From CBDATA01 sp965215615 (lineage in GTDB: Bacteria; Acidobacteriota; Vicinamibacteria; Marinacidobacterales; Marinacidobacteraceae), in contig OZ244068.1 in assembly GCA_965215615.1 (NCBI GenBank), positions 62,001 to 126,000 of the forward strand: a DNA stretch of 64,000 nt. The letters run 5' to 3'. The position numbers and the translations under genes are program-made. The notes under the pieces were generated by a model that ran no database searches, was not told the DNA's origin, and saw only the letters and a list, made by a program, of their open reading frames with translations. Below, piece after piece: positions 52,194 through 61,069 of the stretch. Positions within the stretch are counted from its first letter, which is position 1. Each line of letters starts with the position of its first letter.

Positions 52194-53066
52194 TCAGCCA
52201 GCCCAGCCGTCCGCCGGGCGGTCGAACCACACGTGAACCTGCCCGGTGCCGATCGCGTTCTCGTACTCCGAGAACATCCGCCCCGGTGCCGTGCATTCCG
52301 CTCCGCCGACGGCGGCGGCCGCCATCAGGTAGTGGCCGAAGCGGCCTTCGGGTGCGAACCGGGCGAACTCGGGCATGGTCTCGATGATCCGGTCGTGCCT
52401 GCCGGCGCACATCCAGTCGATCCGCTCTTCGTCGGCGGCGCGGGCCTCCGGGGTGCGGACGTGGACCGGATTCGAGGCCTCGTGGAGATGGAGTTTGCTG
52501 AGCGGCCAGAAGCGGTGGCTCATGCCCCCGGAGGCGAGCAGGACGACGCGGCGGCCAGTCTCCGCGACCGCTTCGCCGATCGCGCGGCCCATCGCGAGGA
52601 AATCCGGAGTCTCCCCGGTCTGGGCGCAGCTCACCGAGACCACCCGTTCGCCGCGCCAGAGGTAATGGACCAGGTTGATCGTCGGGTAGTGGACCGGGAG
52701 GTCGGGATCCTCCGAGGCGTGCGCCGGCTGTCCCGCCCGTTTCGCGGCGGCTTCGGCGGCGCGGGCGAGCTCGGGATCGCCTGGATAGTCGTAGGGGATG
52801 CCACTCATGCCGCGCGGGAGTTCGTCCGAGGTGTAGGCCCCGGACCGGCGTTCGTGGCTCGTGAGCAGGTGCTCCACGGTGCTGAACCAGTGGGTGTCGA
52901 GGATCACGAAGGTCTCGGGCGCGATCCGGTCCAGCACTTCGGAGCGAAGCCGCCGGAGGCCGGGAACCAGGCTGATCTCCCTGCCTTCGTTCAGGGCGCG
53001 GCGAGCCGTCTCGGGGAGCATGATGGTCGGGACGTGCGAGACCAGCCCGAAGCCCGCGACCGGCAT
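52194..53066 (-). CDS. hpaD: 3,4-dihydroxyphenylacetate 2,3-dioxygenase (HpaD-like, class III extradiol)
   Basis: 290-residue LigB-superfamily ring-cleaving dioxygenase. It follows HpaD of the homoprotocatechuate pathway closely: SHVPTIMLPE near the N-terminus, FVILDTHWFSTVEHLL, SGAYTSDELPRGMSGIPYDY, VVLLASGGMSHRFWP and the ending IGTGQVHVWF. The His residues in SHVP and DTHW and a downstream Glu would bind Fe2+. It would open the catechol ring of homoprotocatechuate or a relative. It overlaps the following acetoacetate-decarboxylase-like gene by one base, but no other hpa genes are nearby, so the pathway is incomplete here. Confidence 0.86.
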   Translation of the reverse strand: MPVAGFGLVSHVPTIMLPETARRALNEGREISLVPGLRRLRSEVLDRIAPETFVILDTHWFSTVEHLLTSHERRSGAYTSDELPRGMSGIPYDYPGDPELARAAEAAAKRAGQPAHASEDPDLPVHYPTINLVHYLWRGERVVSVSCAQTGETPDFLAMGRAIGEAVAETGRRVVLLASGGMSHRFWPLSKLHLHEASNPVHVRTPEARAADEERIDWMCAGRHDRIIETMPEFARFAPEGRFGHYLMAAAAVGGAECTAPGRMFSEYENAIGTGQVHVWFDRPADGWAG

Positions 53067-53869
53067 CACGCGCCTCCTTCCGGGTCGAGAGTCCGCCCGC
53101 CGCGGAAGGTGAAGCCGACCCGGCGGAAGAAGCCGCCGAGCATCTCGACCGGCTCGAGGGCGGTGATCTCTTCGGTGGGCGAAGGGAACACCCGCAGCTC
53201 GGCGTCCCCGATCCACGCCGTTTCCGCTTCCACATCCTCCGAGCGGACGGTGACCAGCTCGTGGAGCGAATCGCCGCCGCTCGCCTCCACCCGGGGCATG
53301 AGGCGGTGGTGGAGCATCGGGTGGGCGTTCACGAAGCCTGCCGATTCGGCCGAACCGGTGATGGTGAACCGGGCCTCCAGCAGGCGGCGGGAACCGGCGG
53401 CGAGCGTCGCGCCGAGCCGGCCGCCGGGGGCGAGCTTCGGGCCGGCGCGGCCGATGAGCGCCGGGCGGGTCATCCGGATCTCCCCGAATTTCTTGGGATA
53501 CCCCTGGAAGTGGCCGCGGACGAGCGACGAATCGGTGTCCACCCAGATGAAGACGCACCGGGACCAGTCGCGGCCCCGGTAGCGGCAGCGGACCACCAGC
53601 AGGCACTCGCGGTACTGCGCCCGGATCGGGTCGAGGAGCTCCTCGCCGGATTCGCCGCAGCACTGCCAGTCTGCCCAGATCGCGGCCACCGCGTCCGGCC
53701 GGTCGGCGACCGGTTCGAGCGGCGGCGGCAGGAGCGCGGCCACCGAACCCGAAGGAGCGAGGTATTCGATGGTGAGCATCTCCCCCGAGTAGTGCCAGGG
53801 CGGCGGCGAAAGGAGCGAAGCGGCCCCGGTGGGGGTGCGGGGGAAAAGGAATCCGGCGCGATCCGTCAT
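53066..53869 (-). CDS. Acetoacetate-decarboxylase-superfamily protein
   Basis: 267-residue protein of the acetoacetate decarboxylase fold. The Schiff-base lysine region is intact: HFQGYPKKFGEIRM. The acidic/Arg pocket residues surround VRCRYRGRDWSRCVFIWVDT and the C-terminal GFFRRVGFTFRGGRTLD is typical. Such enzymes act as decarboxylases, or as dehydratases/aldolases on beta-keto acids. Pairing with an extradiol dioxygenase suggests processing of a ring-cleavage product. It is the first gene of the two-gene unit. A perfect palindrome lies 24 bases before its start and may regulate it. Confidence 0.85.
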   Translation of the reverse strand: MTDRAGFLFPRTPTGAASLLSPPPWHYSGEMLTIEYLAPSGSVAALLPPPLEPVADRPDAVAAIWADWQCCGESGEELLDPIRAQYRECLLVVRCRYRGRDWSRCVFIWVDTDSSLVRGHFQGYPKKFGEIRMTRPALIGRAGPKLAPGGRLGATLAAGSRRLLEARFTITGSAESAGFVNAHPMLHHRLMPRVEASGGDSLHELVTVRSEDVEAETAWIGDAELRVFPSPTEEITALEPVEMLGGFFRRVGFTFRGGRTLDPEGGA

Positions 53870-53892
53870 GGGACGATGCTATCCGGACGGCA

Positions 53893-53910
53893 TGTCACGG
53901 CTACGTGACA
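53893..53910. promoter_or_regulatory. Perfect 18-base palindrome, candidate operator
   Basis: TGTCACG-GCTA-CGTGACA is two perfect 7-base arms around 4 bases, 24 bases upstream of the acetoacetate-decarboxylase-like start and 116 bases upstream of cas10. The size and TGTCAC/GTGACA arms recall sites of CRP/FNR-superfamily regulators (TGTnA-type half-sites). A second, imperfect dyad, ACAATTTGGCG/CGCAAATTGT, lies at 53910-53949 on the cas side. Confidence 0.5.
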
Positions 53911-54025
53911 CAATTTGGCGCAACAAAGCATTACGTTCACGCAAATTGTTTTACCCTGTGCCCAACTGCCGCGAGGTCTGTGAAGATCGCGATCTCCACC
54001 AAAAAGCGAAGCCCTGCGAGGTGAC

Positions 54026-56572
54026 ATGAACGGCGAGCCGAAGACGGACTGGGAGGCACTCTTGCTGGCCTTCCTCCACGACCCGGTGGACAAGGCACTC
54101 GGCATCCGGGGTCACGAATCTCGCGCTGCCCGATATGCGACGGCGGCCTTGGATCGAACGGTGACGCAGGCGGAGATCAAAGACAAAGCGCGCATTGCGG
54201 ACCCACGTGCGGCTGCTGCAGAACGCCTCCCCATGGGGTCGGATGGCGAGCGCGCCGTCGGCCCCGAGGATGGAGCCCTCCTCGTTCTGCATCCGGTGAG
54301 CGGTGAGTCGGGTGAAGTTCGATGCCAGCCTCTCGACGAGGAGCGGGTGATCGAGGTCATCACGGGCGTGGTTCGTGGTCTCTCGACACCCCGAGAGCGT
54401 TTTCTCGCGCTGTGGCGACTTCTTCCAGAGCGTCTCGAAGCGGAATTCGGCTCGTGGATCACCCGCCTCCCGGCCGATAGCAGGACACCAGACCATTCGC
54501 TCTTCGCTCACGCCGACATCACCGCCGGCCTCGCGGCCAGTCTGCGTGGTGACAGTGGCCGCGCTCTCGTTTCGCTCTCGTTCGGGCCGGTCCAGAGCTT
54601 CATCGAAGCATCGCGCTCGGTCCGCGATCTCTGGACGGGGAGCGCGATCCTTTCGTGGCTCGCGTTCGAAGCGATGCGGCCGGTGCTCGAATCTCTTGGC
54701 CCCACGGCGTTCGTGTATCCCGCGCTGCGGAGAAATCCGTTGATGGATAGATGGTTGCGCCGGCAAGCCGGGCTCGGCGAATTCATACCGCAACCCGATC
54801 AGCACGCTCTTCGCAGTCCTTCGTTGCCCAACCGGTTCGTTGCCTTGGCACCCGCCAAGCGAGCTCACGTTCTCGCCGGGCAGTGCGAAGCCTCGGTCCG
54901 GGATGGCTGGAAGCGTCTCGCGGATGCCGTTCACTCCCGTTGCGACGAACGGCTCTCTTCCTGTTCGCCCGGATGGGATCGCCTCTGGAACGACCAGGTC
55001 GCGGGGTTCCTCGAGGTACAGGCCACGGTCGTCTCTGAAAAGGATCTCGACGACGGGGACATGGCGCGTCTCGTGGGTGGATCGAGCAGTGCGTTTTCGG
55101 ATGTCTGGCCCGCCGCGGAGAAAGTACGCCAACTCGAACAGGCGATTCCGCTGGGCCATCGTTACGGATTCCCGCAGGACAGCACGGGCCGCTGGCAGGC
55201 GCAACTGGAAGTTTCGGCGCGCGTCATGGAAGCCAATCGGCAAATTCGCCACGTCCCGGCTGCCCCCCTCGATCGGGATGCTCTCTCCCCTGCCAAGTGC
55301 TCGCTCTTTGGATCGTGGGAACAGATGGGACCGGCGGAAATTTCGGAAGCCAACGCCTTCTGGAAGCGCGTGGCGGAGAAACCAGTCGTGGACGGTGTCC
55401 GTATCCGCGAGAACGAGCGGCTCTGCGCCGTGGCGCTCGTGAAGCGCTTCGCCGGGCCTGCTTTTTTCGCGGAGGAACTCGGGCTTTCCACGGATCGCCT
55501 GCGTTTCCCTGACACAGCGACAGTCGCCGGTGTCTCCTGGCTTCGTGAGGCCGGAATCCACCCGGACCGGGTCCGAAGCGAGCACGGGGAATGGAGCGGC
55601 CGCTGGCTTCATGACGGAACGAGCGACGAAGAACGGGCTCCGGGCGAAGTCGCAGCGAGTATCCGCACGGCGAAGAAGGAGCAGGGAGCGCCCCCTGCGT
55701 ATTACGCGATCCTGAAGATGGACGGGGATGATCTGGGCCTCTGGCTGCGCGGGGACAAGTCGCCCAAGGTACGAGAAGTTCTCCATCGCAAGCTACGCGA
55801 CTACTACGAAGGGCTCAATGACGCGAGAGTCCGCGACGCGCTTGAGGCACGCCGGCCGGTAGGGCCGGCGCTCCACGCCTCGATCAGCGCGGCTCTCGGC
55901 AAGTTTGCCGCCCGCATCGCCCCGAAAATCGTCCACGAGCATGACGGCACCGTCATCTATTCGGGCGGCGACGATCTGCTCGCGCTCCTTCCTTCCGCAC
56001 AGGCGGTGGACTGCGCTTCGGCGCTGCGGAAGGCGTACCGGGATGACAAGACACACGGGGAATCCCCGGCCATGGGCAGCAAGGCCACCATCTCTGCTGG
56101 AATCGTGTACGTCCACCACATGGAAGACCTGCGAGCCGCACTTCGCGCCGCACGAAACGCCGAAAAACACGCCAAAGACGACGGCAAGGATCGTCTTCGG
56201 CTCCATTTCATGCGCCGGTCAGGCGAGCATGCGGAGGCCACGCTCCGGTGGGAACTGGCCGACTGGTTCTCGGAGCTGACGAAGCACTTCGCCGCCGGCG
56301 CGAGCAGTCGCTGGGCGTACCGTCTGCGTGCGGAACTCCCTGTCCTTCAATCGGACCTCCTCCCGACGGAAGCCGTGACTTCGGAGATTCGCCGTCTCAC
56401 CGGACGGGTGGACGATCCGGAGTGGAAGCGGATCGCCGAGACAGAAGGAGGCCTGCCGGCTCTCATCGCCTCGTGGTGGGAAAATTTCCGCAGCGAGACG
56501 GGTGAAGGCTTGCCCGATTTCGTGGCTCTCTGCCAGGGGGCGGCATTTGTCGCGAGGGGACGCGATGTCTGA
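54026..56572 (+). CDS. cas10: Cas10/Cmr2, type III-B CRISPR signalling subunit
   Basis: 848-residue large subunit of the Cmr complex. It has an N-terminal HD-type motif (LLAFLHDPVDKALG, H18/D19) and a first Palm-like segment with LSFGPVQSFIEASRSVRDLW. The cyclase Palm contains ILKMDGDDLGLWL and the catalytic YSGGDDLLALLP (GGDD at about residues 647-650). It ends in a D4-like helical region. Upon target-RNA binding it should make cyclic oligoadenylates from ATP and may cut DNA via the HD site. The ATG at 54026 has GAGGTGAC just upstream. It is the first gene of the operon; cmr3 begins 5 bases after its stop. Confidence 0.96.
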   Translation: MNGEPKTDWEALLLAFLHDPVDKALGIRGHESRAARYATAALDRTVTQAEIKDKARIADPRAAAAERLPMGSDGERAVGPEDGALLVLHPVSGESGEVRCQPLDEERVIEVITGVVRGLSTPRERFLALWRLLPERLEAEFGSWITRLPADSRTPDHSLFAHADITAGLAASLRGDSGRALVSLSFGPVQSFIEASRSVRDLWTGSAILSWLAFEAMRPVLESLGPTAFVYPALRRNPLMDRWLRRQAGLGEFIPQPDQHALRSPSLPNRFVALAPAKRAHVLAGQCEASVRDGWKRLADAVHSRCDERLSSCSPGWDRLWNDQVAGFLEVQATVVSEKDLDDGDMARLVGGSSSAFSDVWPAAEKVRQLEQAIPLGHRYGFPQDSTGRWQAQLEVSARVMEANRQIRHVPAAPLDRDALSPAKCSLFGSWEQMGPAEISEANAFWKRVAEKPVVDGVRIRENERLCAVALVKRFAGPAFFAEELGLSTDRLRFPDTATVAGVSWLREAGIHPDRVRSEHGEWSGRWLHDGTSDEERAPGEVAASIRTAKKEQGAPPAYYAILKMDGDDLGLWLRGDKSPKVREVLHRKLRDYYEGLNDARVRDALEARRPVGPALHASISAALGKFAARIAPKIVHEHDGTVIYSGGDDLLALLPSAQAVDCASALRKAYRDDKTHGESPAMGSKATISAGIVYVHHMEDLRAALRAARNAEKHAKDDGKDRLRLHFMRRSGEHAEATLRWELADWFSELTKHFAAGASSRWAYRLRAELPVLQSDLLPTEAVTSEIRRLTGRVDDPEWKRIAETEGGLPALIASWWENFRSETGEGLPDFVALCQGAAFVARGRDV

Positions 56573-56577
56573 TTCCG

Positions 56578-57648
56578 ATGCCTGATTCCAATGCCCGGCG
56601 GATGCTCCGCATCGAGCCGCTGGACACGCTTTTCTTCCGTGATGCCCGGCCGTTCGGGCCCATGGCTCAGGGGTCTTCCGGGTTGCCGCAACCCCAGACT
56701 GTCGCTGGCGCTCTTCGTACCGCGATGCTGCGGCGCGCCGGCGTGGATTTCGAGCGTTTCGCCGAGAGCATCCGGAGCGGGCGGTCTTTCGCGGAAGCCG
56801 TCAGCACCACGAGCGCCGGGATTTCGCTCGGTTCCGCCCGATTCCGCGGTCCATGGTTCGCTCTGGGGGGAGAAACCATGTTCCCGGCACCGACCACGCT
56901 TCGGCGCATCGAGAACGATGCCGGGAACGGCGGGATCGTCCGCCTCGACCCGCTCGCGGATGAACTCCCCGGCTGGCACCCCCCTGCGGAAGGAATGCTC
57001 CCCCTGTGGCGACGCGGCCGCGAACGTATCGAGCGCGTTCGGGGATATATCGGGGCATCCGCCATGCAGAAGTTCCTGGAGGGACACACCCCGGACGAAA
57101 TCGTGAAGGGGGAAGAGCTGTTCGGCTTCGACTCACGAACCGGAATCAGCGTGGCTTCGGATCGGGGGACCGCGTCGGAAGGTCTTATCTACGGCGTGAA
57201 CATGCTCGCACTCCGCCCCGGTGTTTCCTTGCGGATGGAGATCTCCGCACCCACCGAAGTCCTCGACCTGTTTCCTCCGAACGGCATGGCCGTCCCGCTC
57301 GGAGGGGAAGGGCGTCGAGCAGTCGTGACCCCGGAAGAGGCACCCGACGAATTGCGTGCCCGGGATCACGGCGACGGTTGGTGTGCGGTGCTCACGACCC
57401 CAGGGCTCTTTGGCGGGTGGAAGCCTCCCGTTCGACAACTGACCTCGGCGGCGGTGGATGGCCACACCCCCGTCTCGGGTTGGGATCTGGCTCGCGGCGG
57501 ACCGAAACCCAATCGCTTCGCCGTCCCTGCCGGGTCCGTCTATTTCTTTGCGCCCGGTGAAGAGCCGGCGGCGCGATCGTTCGGCGACCCAGCGGATACC
57601 GATGTCGGTTGGGGCGCTTTTCTCCAAGGAGTCTGGACCCATGCGTGA
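56578..57648 (+). CDS. cmr3: Cmr3, type III-B RAMP subunit
   Basis: 356-residue RAMP-superfamily protein that binds the 5' repeat tag of the crRNA and contacts Cas10. The Cmr3 opening is distinctive (LRIEPLDTLFFRDARPFGPM, then SGLPQPQTVAGALRTAMLRR). Downstream are the family segment RGYIGASAMQKFLEGHTPDE and a C-terminal Gly-rich stretch (GGWKPPVRQLTSAAVDGHTP, SGWDLARGGPKP). It overlaps cmr4 by 8 bases. All parts expected for the family are present and the length is normal. Confidence 0.92.
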   Translation: MPDSNARRMLRIEPLDTLFFRDARPFGPMAQGSSGLPQPQTVAGALRTAMLRRAGVDFERFAESIRSGRSFAEAVSTTSAGISLGSARFRGPWFALGGETMFPAPTTLRRIENDAGNGGIVRLDPLADELPGWHPPAEGMLPLWRRGRERIERVRGYIGASAMQKFLEGHTPDEIVKGEELFGFDSRTGISVASDRGTASEGLIYGVNMLALRPGVSLRMEISAPTEVLDLFPPNGMAVPLGGEGRRAVVTPEEAPDELRARDHGDGWCAVLTTPGLFGGWKPPVRQLTSAAVDGHTPVSGWDLARGGPKPNRFAVPAGSVYFFAPGEEPAARSFGDPADTDVGWGAFLQGVWTHA

Positions 57649-58531
57649 GGCTTCCGATCTGCTTTTCATCCATTGCCTGACCGGCTGCCATCCGGGGAGC
57701 GGCACGGCCCTCGGAGTCGTGGACCTTCCCATACAACGGGAACGACATACCCGGTGGCCCACGATCCCGGGTTCATCTCTGAAAGGTGTTCTCCGATCTG
57801 CCTGCCGTAGCCGTGCAGGAAACGACGAGACCTTGTTCGCGGCGTTCGGCCCGGATACCGGAAACGCGAGCGAACACGCCGGTGCGCTCGCAATCACGGA
57901 TGCCCGGCTGCTCGCCTTCCCGGTTCGCTCCTTGAAGGGGGTCTTCGCCTGGGCGACCTGCCCGGCGGCACTGGAGCGCCTCGCCCGGGATCTGAGCCTT
58001 CTTGGTGAACAGGTCCTGCCGGAGATCCCTGCGGTTCGACGCAACGAGGCAATCTGCACGGCGGACAGCCCCTTGTTGATTCGCGACCGGAAGGCGCTCG
58101 TCCTCGAGGAGTTCGAGTTCGGAGTGGGAGCAGGTTCGGCCGACGAACTCGCTGGCTGGATTGCGTCGCGGGCTTTCCGCGGCGACAAACACACACGAGA
58201 GCGTTTCCCCTCCCATTTCGCGATCCTCAGCGACGATGACTTCGGGCACTTCGTCCAGTATGCGACCGAAGTGGCCGCCCGTGTGGGTCTCGATTACGAC
58301 AAGAAAACAGTGAAGAAAGGAGCCCTTTTCTACGAGGAATTCCTGCCGCCGGAGACCCTTTTCCACACACTGGCGCTTGCCACTGACAGCCGAAGACAGG
58401 GGCACGCCATGCCGAGTGCGGGCGTGCTGGACTGGCTGCGCGAGACGGCTCCCGCGACGCTCCAGATTGGAGGAGACGAGAGCGTCGGCAAGGGAATCTG
58501 CGCCGTTCGTTTCGCCGGGGAGGCTGCGTGA
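57641..58531 (+). CDS. cmr4: Cmr4, type III-B backbone RAMP and target-RNA-cutting subunit
   Basis: 296-residue RAMP protein that forms the helical backbone and cuts target RNA at 6-base intervals. The conserved start (LLFIHCLTGCHPGSGTALGV) contains the probable catalytic Asp in VVDLPIQRERHTRWPTIPGS (D28), followed by SLKGVLRSACRSR, the Gly-rich loop region and the LSLLGEQVLPEI segment. The last part has GGDESVGKGICAVRF, the usual Cmr4 end. It overlaps cmr3 by 8 bases and cmr5 as TGATG. Confidence 0.95.
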   Translation: MREASDLLFIHCLTGCHPGSGTALGVVDLPIQRERHTRWPTIPGSSLKGVLRSACRSRAGNDETLFAAFGPDTGNASEHAGALAITDARLLAFPVRSLKGVFAWATCPAALERLARDLSLLGEQVLPEIPAVRRNEAICTADSPLLIRDRKALVLEEFEFGVGAGSADELAGWIASRAFRGDKHTRERFPSHFAILSDDDFGHFVQYATEVAARVGLDYDKKTVKKGALFYEEFLPPETLFHTLALATDSRRQGHAMPSAGVLDWLRETAPATLQIGGDESVGKGICAVRFAGEAA

Positions 58532-58941
58532 TGAGCGCCCCGAACAAACCCGGAACGAACTCCGGAACGGCGACTCTGGAGCAGCAGCGTGCCCGTCATG
58601 CCTGGGAAGCCGTGGATCGCGCGAAAGGGAAAAACGGGGAGGACTACGCCCGTGAAGCGAAGCGTCTTCCGGTTCGGATCATGACTTCGGGACTCGGCGC
58701 TTCGCTTGCCTTCCTCGATGCCAAGAACAAGACGGAGGTCAGCGACGATCTCGCGGACTGGCTGTTGACGCATCGGCGATTATTCGACAGGGGGTCATCG
58801 CAAGAGTCGAAGACCAAGGCGTTGAAGCGAGCCATCGTCAAGCGCGATGCCGATTTTCTCCGGCACGCGACGGAAGAGGCCATGCTCTATCTCAAATGGC
58901 TCACCCGCTTCGCCGAAGCGGAGCTGAAATCGGAGGATTGA
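58531..58941 (+). CDS. cmr5: Cmr5, type III-B small helical subunit
   Basis: 136-residue, all-helical small subunit that forms the second, minor filament of the complex. Recognisable features are TLEQQRARHAWEAVDRAKGK, then LPVRIMTSGLGASLAFLDAK, SDDLADWLLTHRRLF and the end RHATEEAMLYLKWLTRFAEA. The MTSGLG(A/Q)xLAF segment is the signature of Cmr5. ATG at 58531 (GTG 3 bases earlier is possible). It lies 7 bases before the Cmr6-Cmr1 fusion gene. Confidence 0.93.
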   Translation: MSAPNKPGTNSGTATLEQQRARHAWEAVDRAKGKNGEDYAREAKRLPVRIMTSGLGASLAFLDAKNKTEVSDDLADWLLTHRRLFDRGSSQESKTKALKRAIVKRDADFLRHATEEAMLYLKWLTRFAEAELKSED

Positions 58942-58948
58942 TCGAGTC

Positions 58949-61069
58949 ATGAATCGGTACCACCGCGGCCCGCGTGAGGTCGACGACCGGTTTCTGCCCG
59001 GTAGCACGCAGGGGATCCTGGATTCGGTCGAGAATCCGCATCCCGGCCTTCGGCTCGACAAATTCAGCTTTGCGGGAGAGCAGAAAGACCAGAAAGACGC
59101 GATCGAACGGGTGAGCAAGTGCTCCGGCGACAAATCACTCCTCGACGCACTCCTCGCGAGGCGTGCGGCGGCGCTCGACGACCTGGGTGCCGTCCGGTAT
59201 CAGGGCAAAACCGAAGGCGCCCTCACCCTTCACCTGTCCCGCTCGGGTTCGCTCGAAAACGCCGGCATCGCGCTGCATCCCGTGTACGGCTTCGGCTGGC
59301 TTCCGGGAACGGGTCTCAAGGGAATGGCCCGCGCCTGGGCGGAGACGAACGAGAACGTCGAGAAGGATCAGATCGAGACGATCTTCGGAACACAGGACGC
59401 GGCGGGCCGGATCGTGTTCCACGATGCCTGGCCGCTTCGTTGGCCCAGGCTCGAAGTGGACATCGTGAACAACCACCACGCGGAGTATTACAACGAGAAG
59501 GGATATCCCGGGGATTGGGAAGGCCCGGTTCCGGTGTACTTTCTGACGATCGCCGCGGGAACCGGGTTCGACTTCGCGCTGTCCGACCGGAGTCCCGCGG
59601 ACGACGGCCTGCTCGATTTGGCGGGCACGTGGTTGCGGGCGGCGCTTGTTCACGCGGGAGCGGGTGCCAAGACCGCCGCCGGCTACGGACGCATCACTCT
59701 CGATGGAGATCCAGTCGCGGCTCCTGCGGCTTTTTGCCGCTCGGAACACCGACTGGAACTCATCGGTCCTGCCTTCCTCGCCGGTGCCAGTCAGAAGGAA
59801 GCAGATTGCGATCTCCGCCCGGCGACGCTCCGCGGGTTACTTCGGTGGTGGTGGCGCACGATGCATGCGGGTCACCTCGGACGCGGTGAGCTTCTTCAGC
59901 TTGAAACGGCGGTATGGGGTAGTGCGGACGAGGGAAGCCCCCTTTCGATTTTCCTGGTTCGGGAGACCGACCAATCGCCTCAAGGGGGCTTCAAACGGGT
60001 TGGCAAAGAGCACGATCTCGAGAGACCAAGGGACCGGAAGACGACACAAGGTCTCTTCTACGCCGGCTACGGGATGGATGAGAAGGGGAAATCCCGGTGG
60101 TTTCGAGATACCGGTGAGCGCTGGCGCATCACGCTCGCCGCCCGCGCTCGCAACGGCATCTCCGCGCAAGAGCTGATGGATGAGGCGGAAGCGGCGTTGT
60201 GGCTCCTCGCCCGCTACGGCGGAGCAGGCTCGCGGTCGCGAAAGGGTTTCGGCTCCTTCGCTGACATCGAAATCGAGGGCATCGCTTCCGATAAAGACTG
60301 CATCGAGCGGGCTCGCCGCTTCCGGGAAGTACAAGGTCTTCACGGGAAGGAAGGTCGCTGCGTTGCTTCGGTTTTGGACGATGTCTTGACGGCGGAGGTG
60401 GAGACGAAGTGGAAAGATGCCTGGTATGCATTGGATCAAGCGGGCACGGCGCTCCAGATGTTTGCGAAAAGTCTTGAAGCGAACGAGCGTTTGGCGCTTG
60501 GTTTGCCGCGCGAGGTCGGAAGGCAGAAGCAAAGGGTTGCAAAAGGCGACCGCCATGCCTCGCCAGCACACTGGAGCCTTGCGCGGAATCGTGATGGATG
60601 CCTTACCATCCGGCTGATCGCTTTCCCGGCAGACGAGCTGCCAGATCGGGGCACCAGCCAGCGCGTGCTTGGGGATCTCGTGGAGTTCGCCCGCGAACAT
60701 CTCTCCCAACGTGCCAAAGAGAGGCGTTCGGCGGGCCAGAAGGCGACGAATTCCGGAGGGACGCGACCTCGTCGAACGGGATCGTCAGAACCGGAGGCGG
60801 GAAGCCGGGTCCAGGCGAGGCTTCTGGAGGAGCGGACGAGAAAAGGTGGCTGGAAGGTGAAGTTACTCGAAGCGGAACTGATCGGTTCGATCATGAATTC
60901 GGAAGCTGTTCCCGCCGACGCTCAGCCTGGTCAGCAAGTCGAGATCTTTTTCAGAGGTGCAACCAACTTTGATTGGCCAACACCGGAAACGGAGCAATGG
61001 CACGAGAAACACAGTCGACCGAAGGCCGAAAAGCCACGACGCGGTTCGGGAGGCCGCCGGCGACCATGA
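58949..61069 (+). CDS. cmr6-cmr1: Cmr6-Cmr1 fusion protein with extra C-terminal domain
   Basis: 706 residues combining two RAMP subunits normally encoded separately. Residues 1-255 are Cmr6: LHPVYGFGWLPGTGLKGMAR, FHDAWPLRWPRLEVDIVNNH, YNEKGYPGDWEGPVPVYFLT and the Gly-rich loop GAGAKTAAGYGR. Residues 265 to about 560 are Cmr1: LELIGPAFLAGASQKEADCD, LRPATLRGLLRWWWRTMHAG, LETAVWGSADEGSPLSI and a second Gly-rich loop GGAGSRSRKGFGSF. Residues about 590-706 are basic and contain RVQARLLEERTRKGGWKVKL and GQQVEIFFRGATNFDWP, perhaps an S1/OB-like RNA-binding end. The frame is open throughout, with no stop at the junction. It overlaps the next gene as ATGA. No separate cmr1 is in the window. Confidence 0.93.
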   Translation: MNRYHRGPREVDDRFLPGSTQGILDSVENPHPGLRLDKFSFAGEQKDQKDAIERVSKCSGDKSLLDALLARRAAALDDLGAVRYQGKTEGALTLHLSRSGSLENAGIALHPVYGFGWLPGTGLKGMARAWAETNENVEKDQIETIFGTQDAAGRIVFHDAWPLRWPRLEVDIVNNHHAEYYNEKGYPGDWEGPVPVYFLTIAAGTGFDFALSDRSPADDGLLDLAGTWLRAALVHAGAGAKTAAGYGRITLDGDPVAAPAAFCRSEHRLELIGPAFLAGASQKEADCDLRPATLRGLLRWWWRTMHAGHLGRGELLQLETAVWGSADEGSPLSIFLVRETDQSPQGGFKRVGKEHDLERPRDRKTTQGLFYAGYGMDEKGKSRWFRDTGERWRITLAARARNGISAQELMDEAEAALWLLARYGGAGSRSRKGFGSFADIEIEGIASDKDCIERARRFREVQGLHGKEGRCVASVLDDVLTAEVETKWKDAWYALDQAGTALQMFAKSLEANERLALGLPREVGRQKQRVAKGDRHASPAHWSLARNRDGCLTIRLIAFPADELPDRGTSQRVLGDLVEFAREHLSQRAKERRSAGQKATNSGGTRPRRTGSSEPEAGSRVQARLLEERTRKGGWKVKLLEAELIGSIMNSEAVPADAQPGQQVEIFFRGATNFDWPTPETEQWHEKHSRPKAEKPRRGSGGRRRP

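Noticed and set aside
52194..53663. Fusion of the dioxygenase with sequence upstream to 53663
   Set aside because: The extra N-terminal part is another frame of the decarboxylase-like gene; HpaD begins at the ATG at 53066.
53951..55786. A 611-codon minus-strand frame opposite cas10
   Set aside because: Antisense to Cas10, whose HD and GGDD motifs are in the plus frame.
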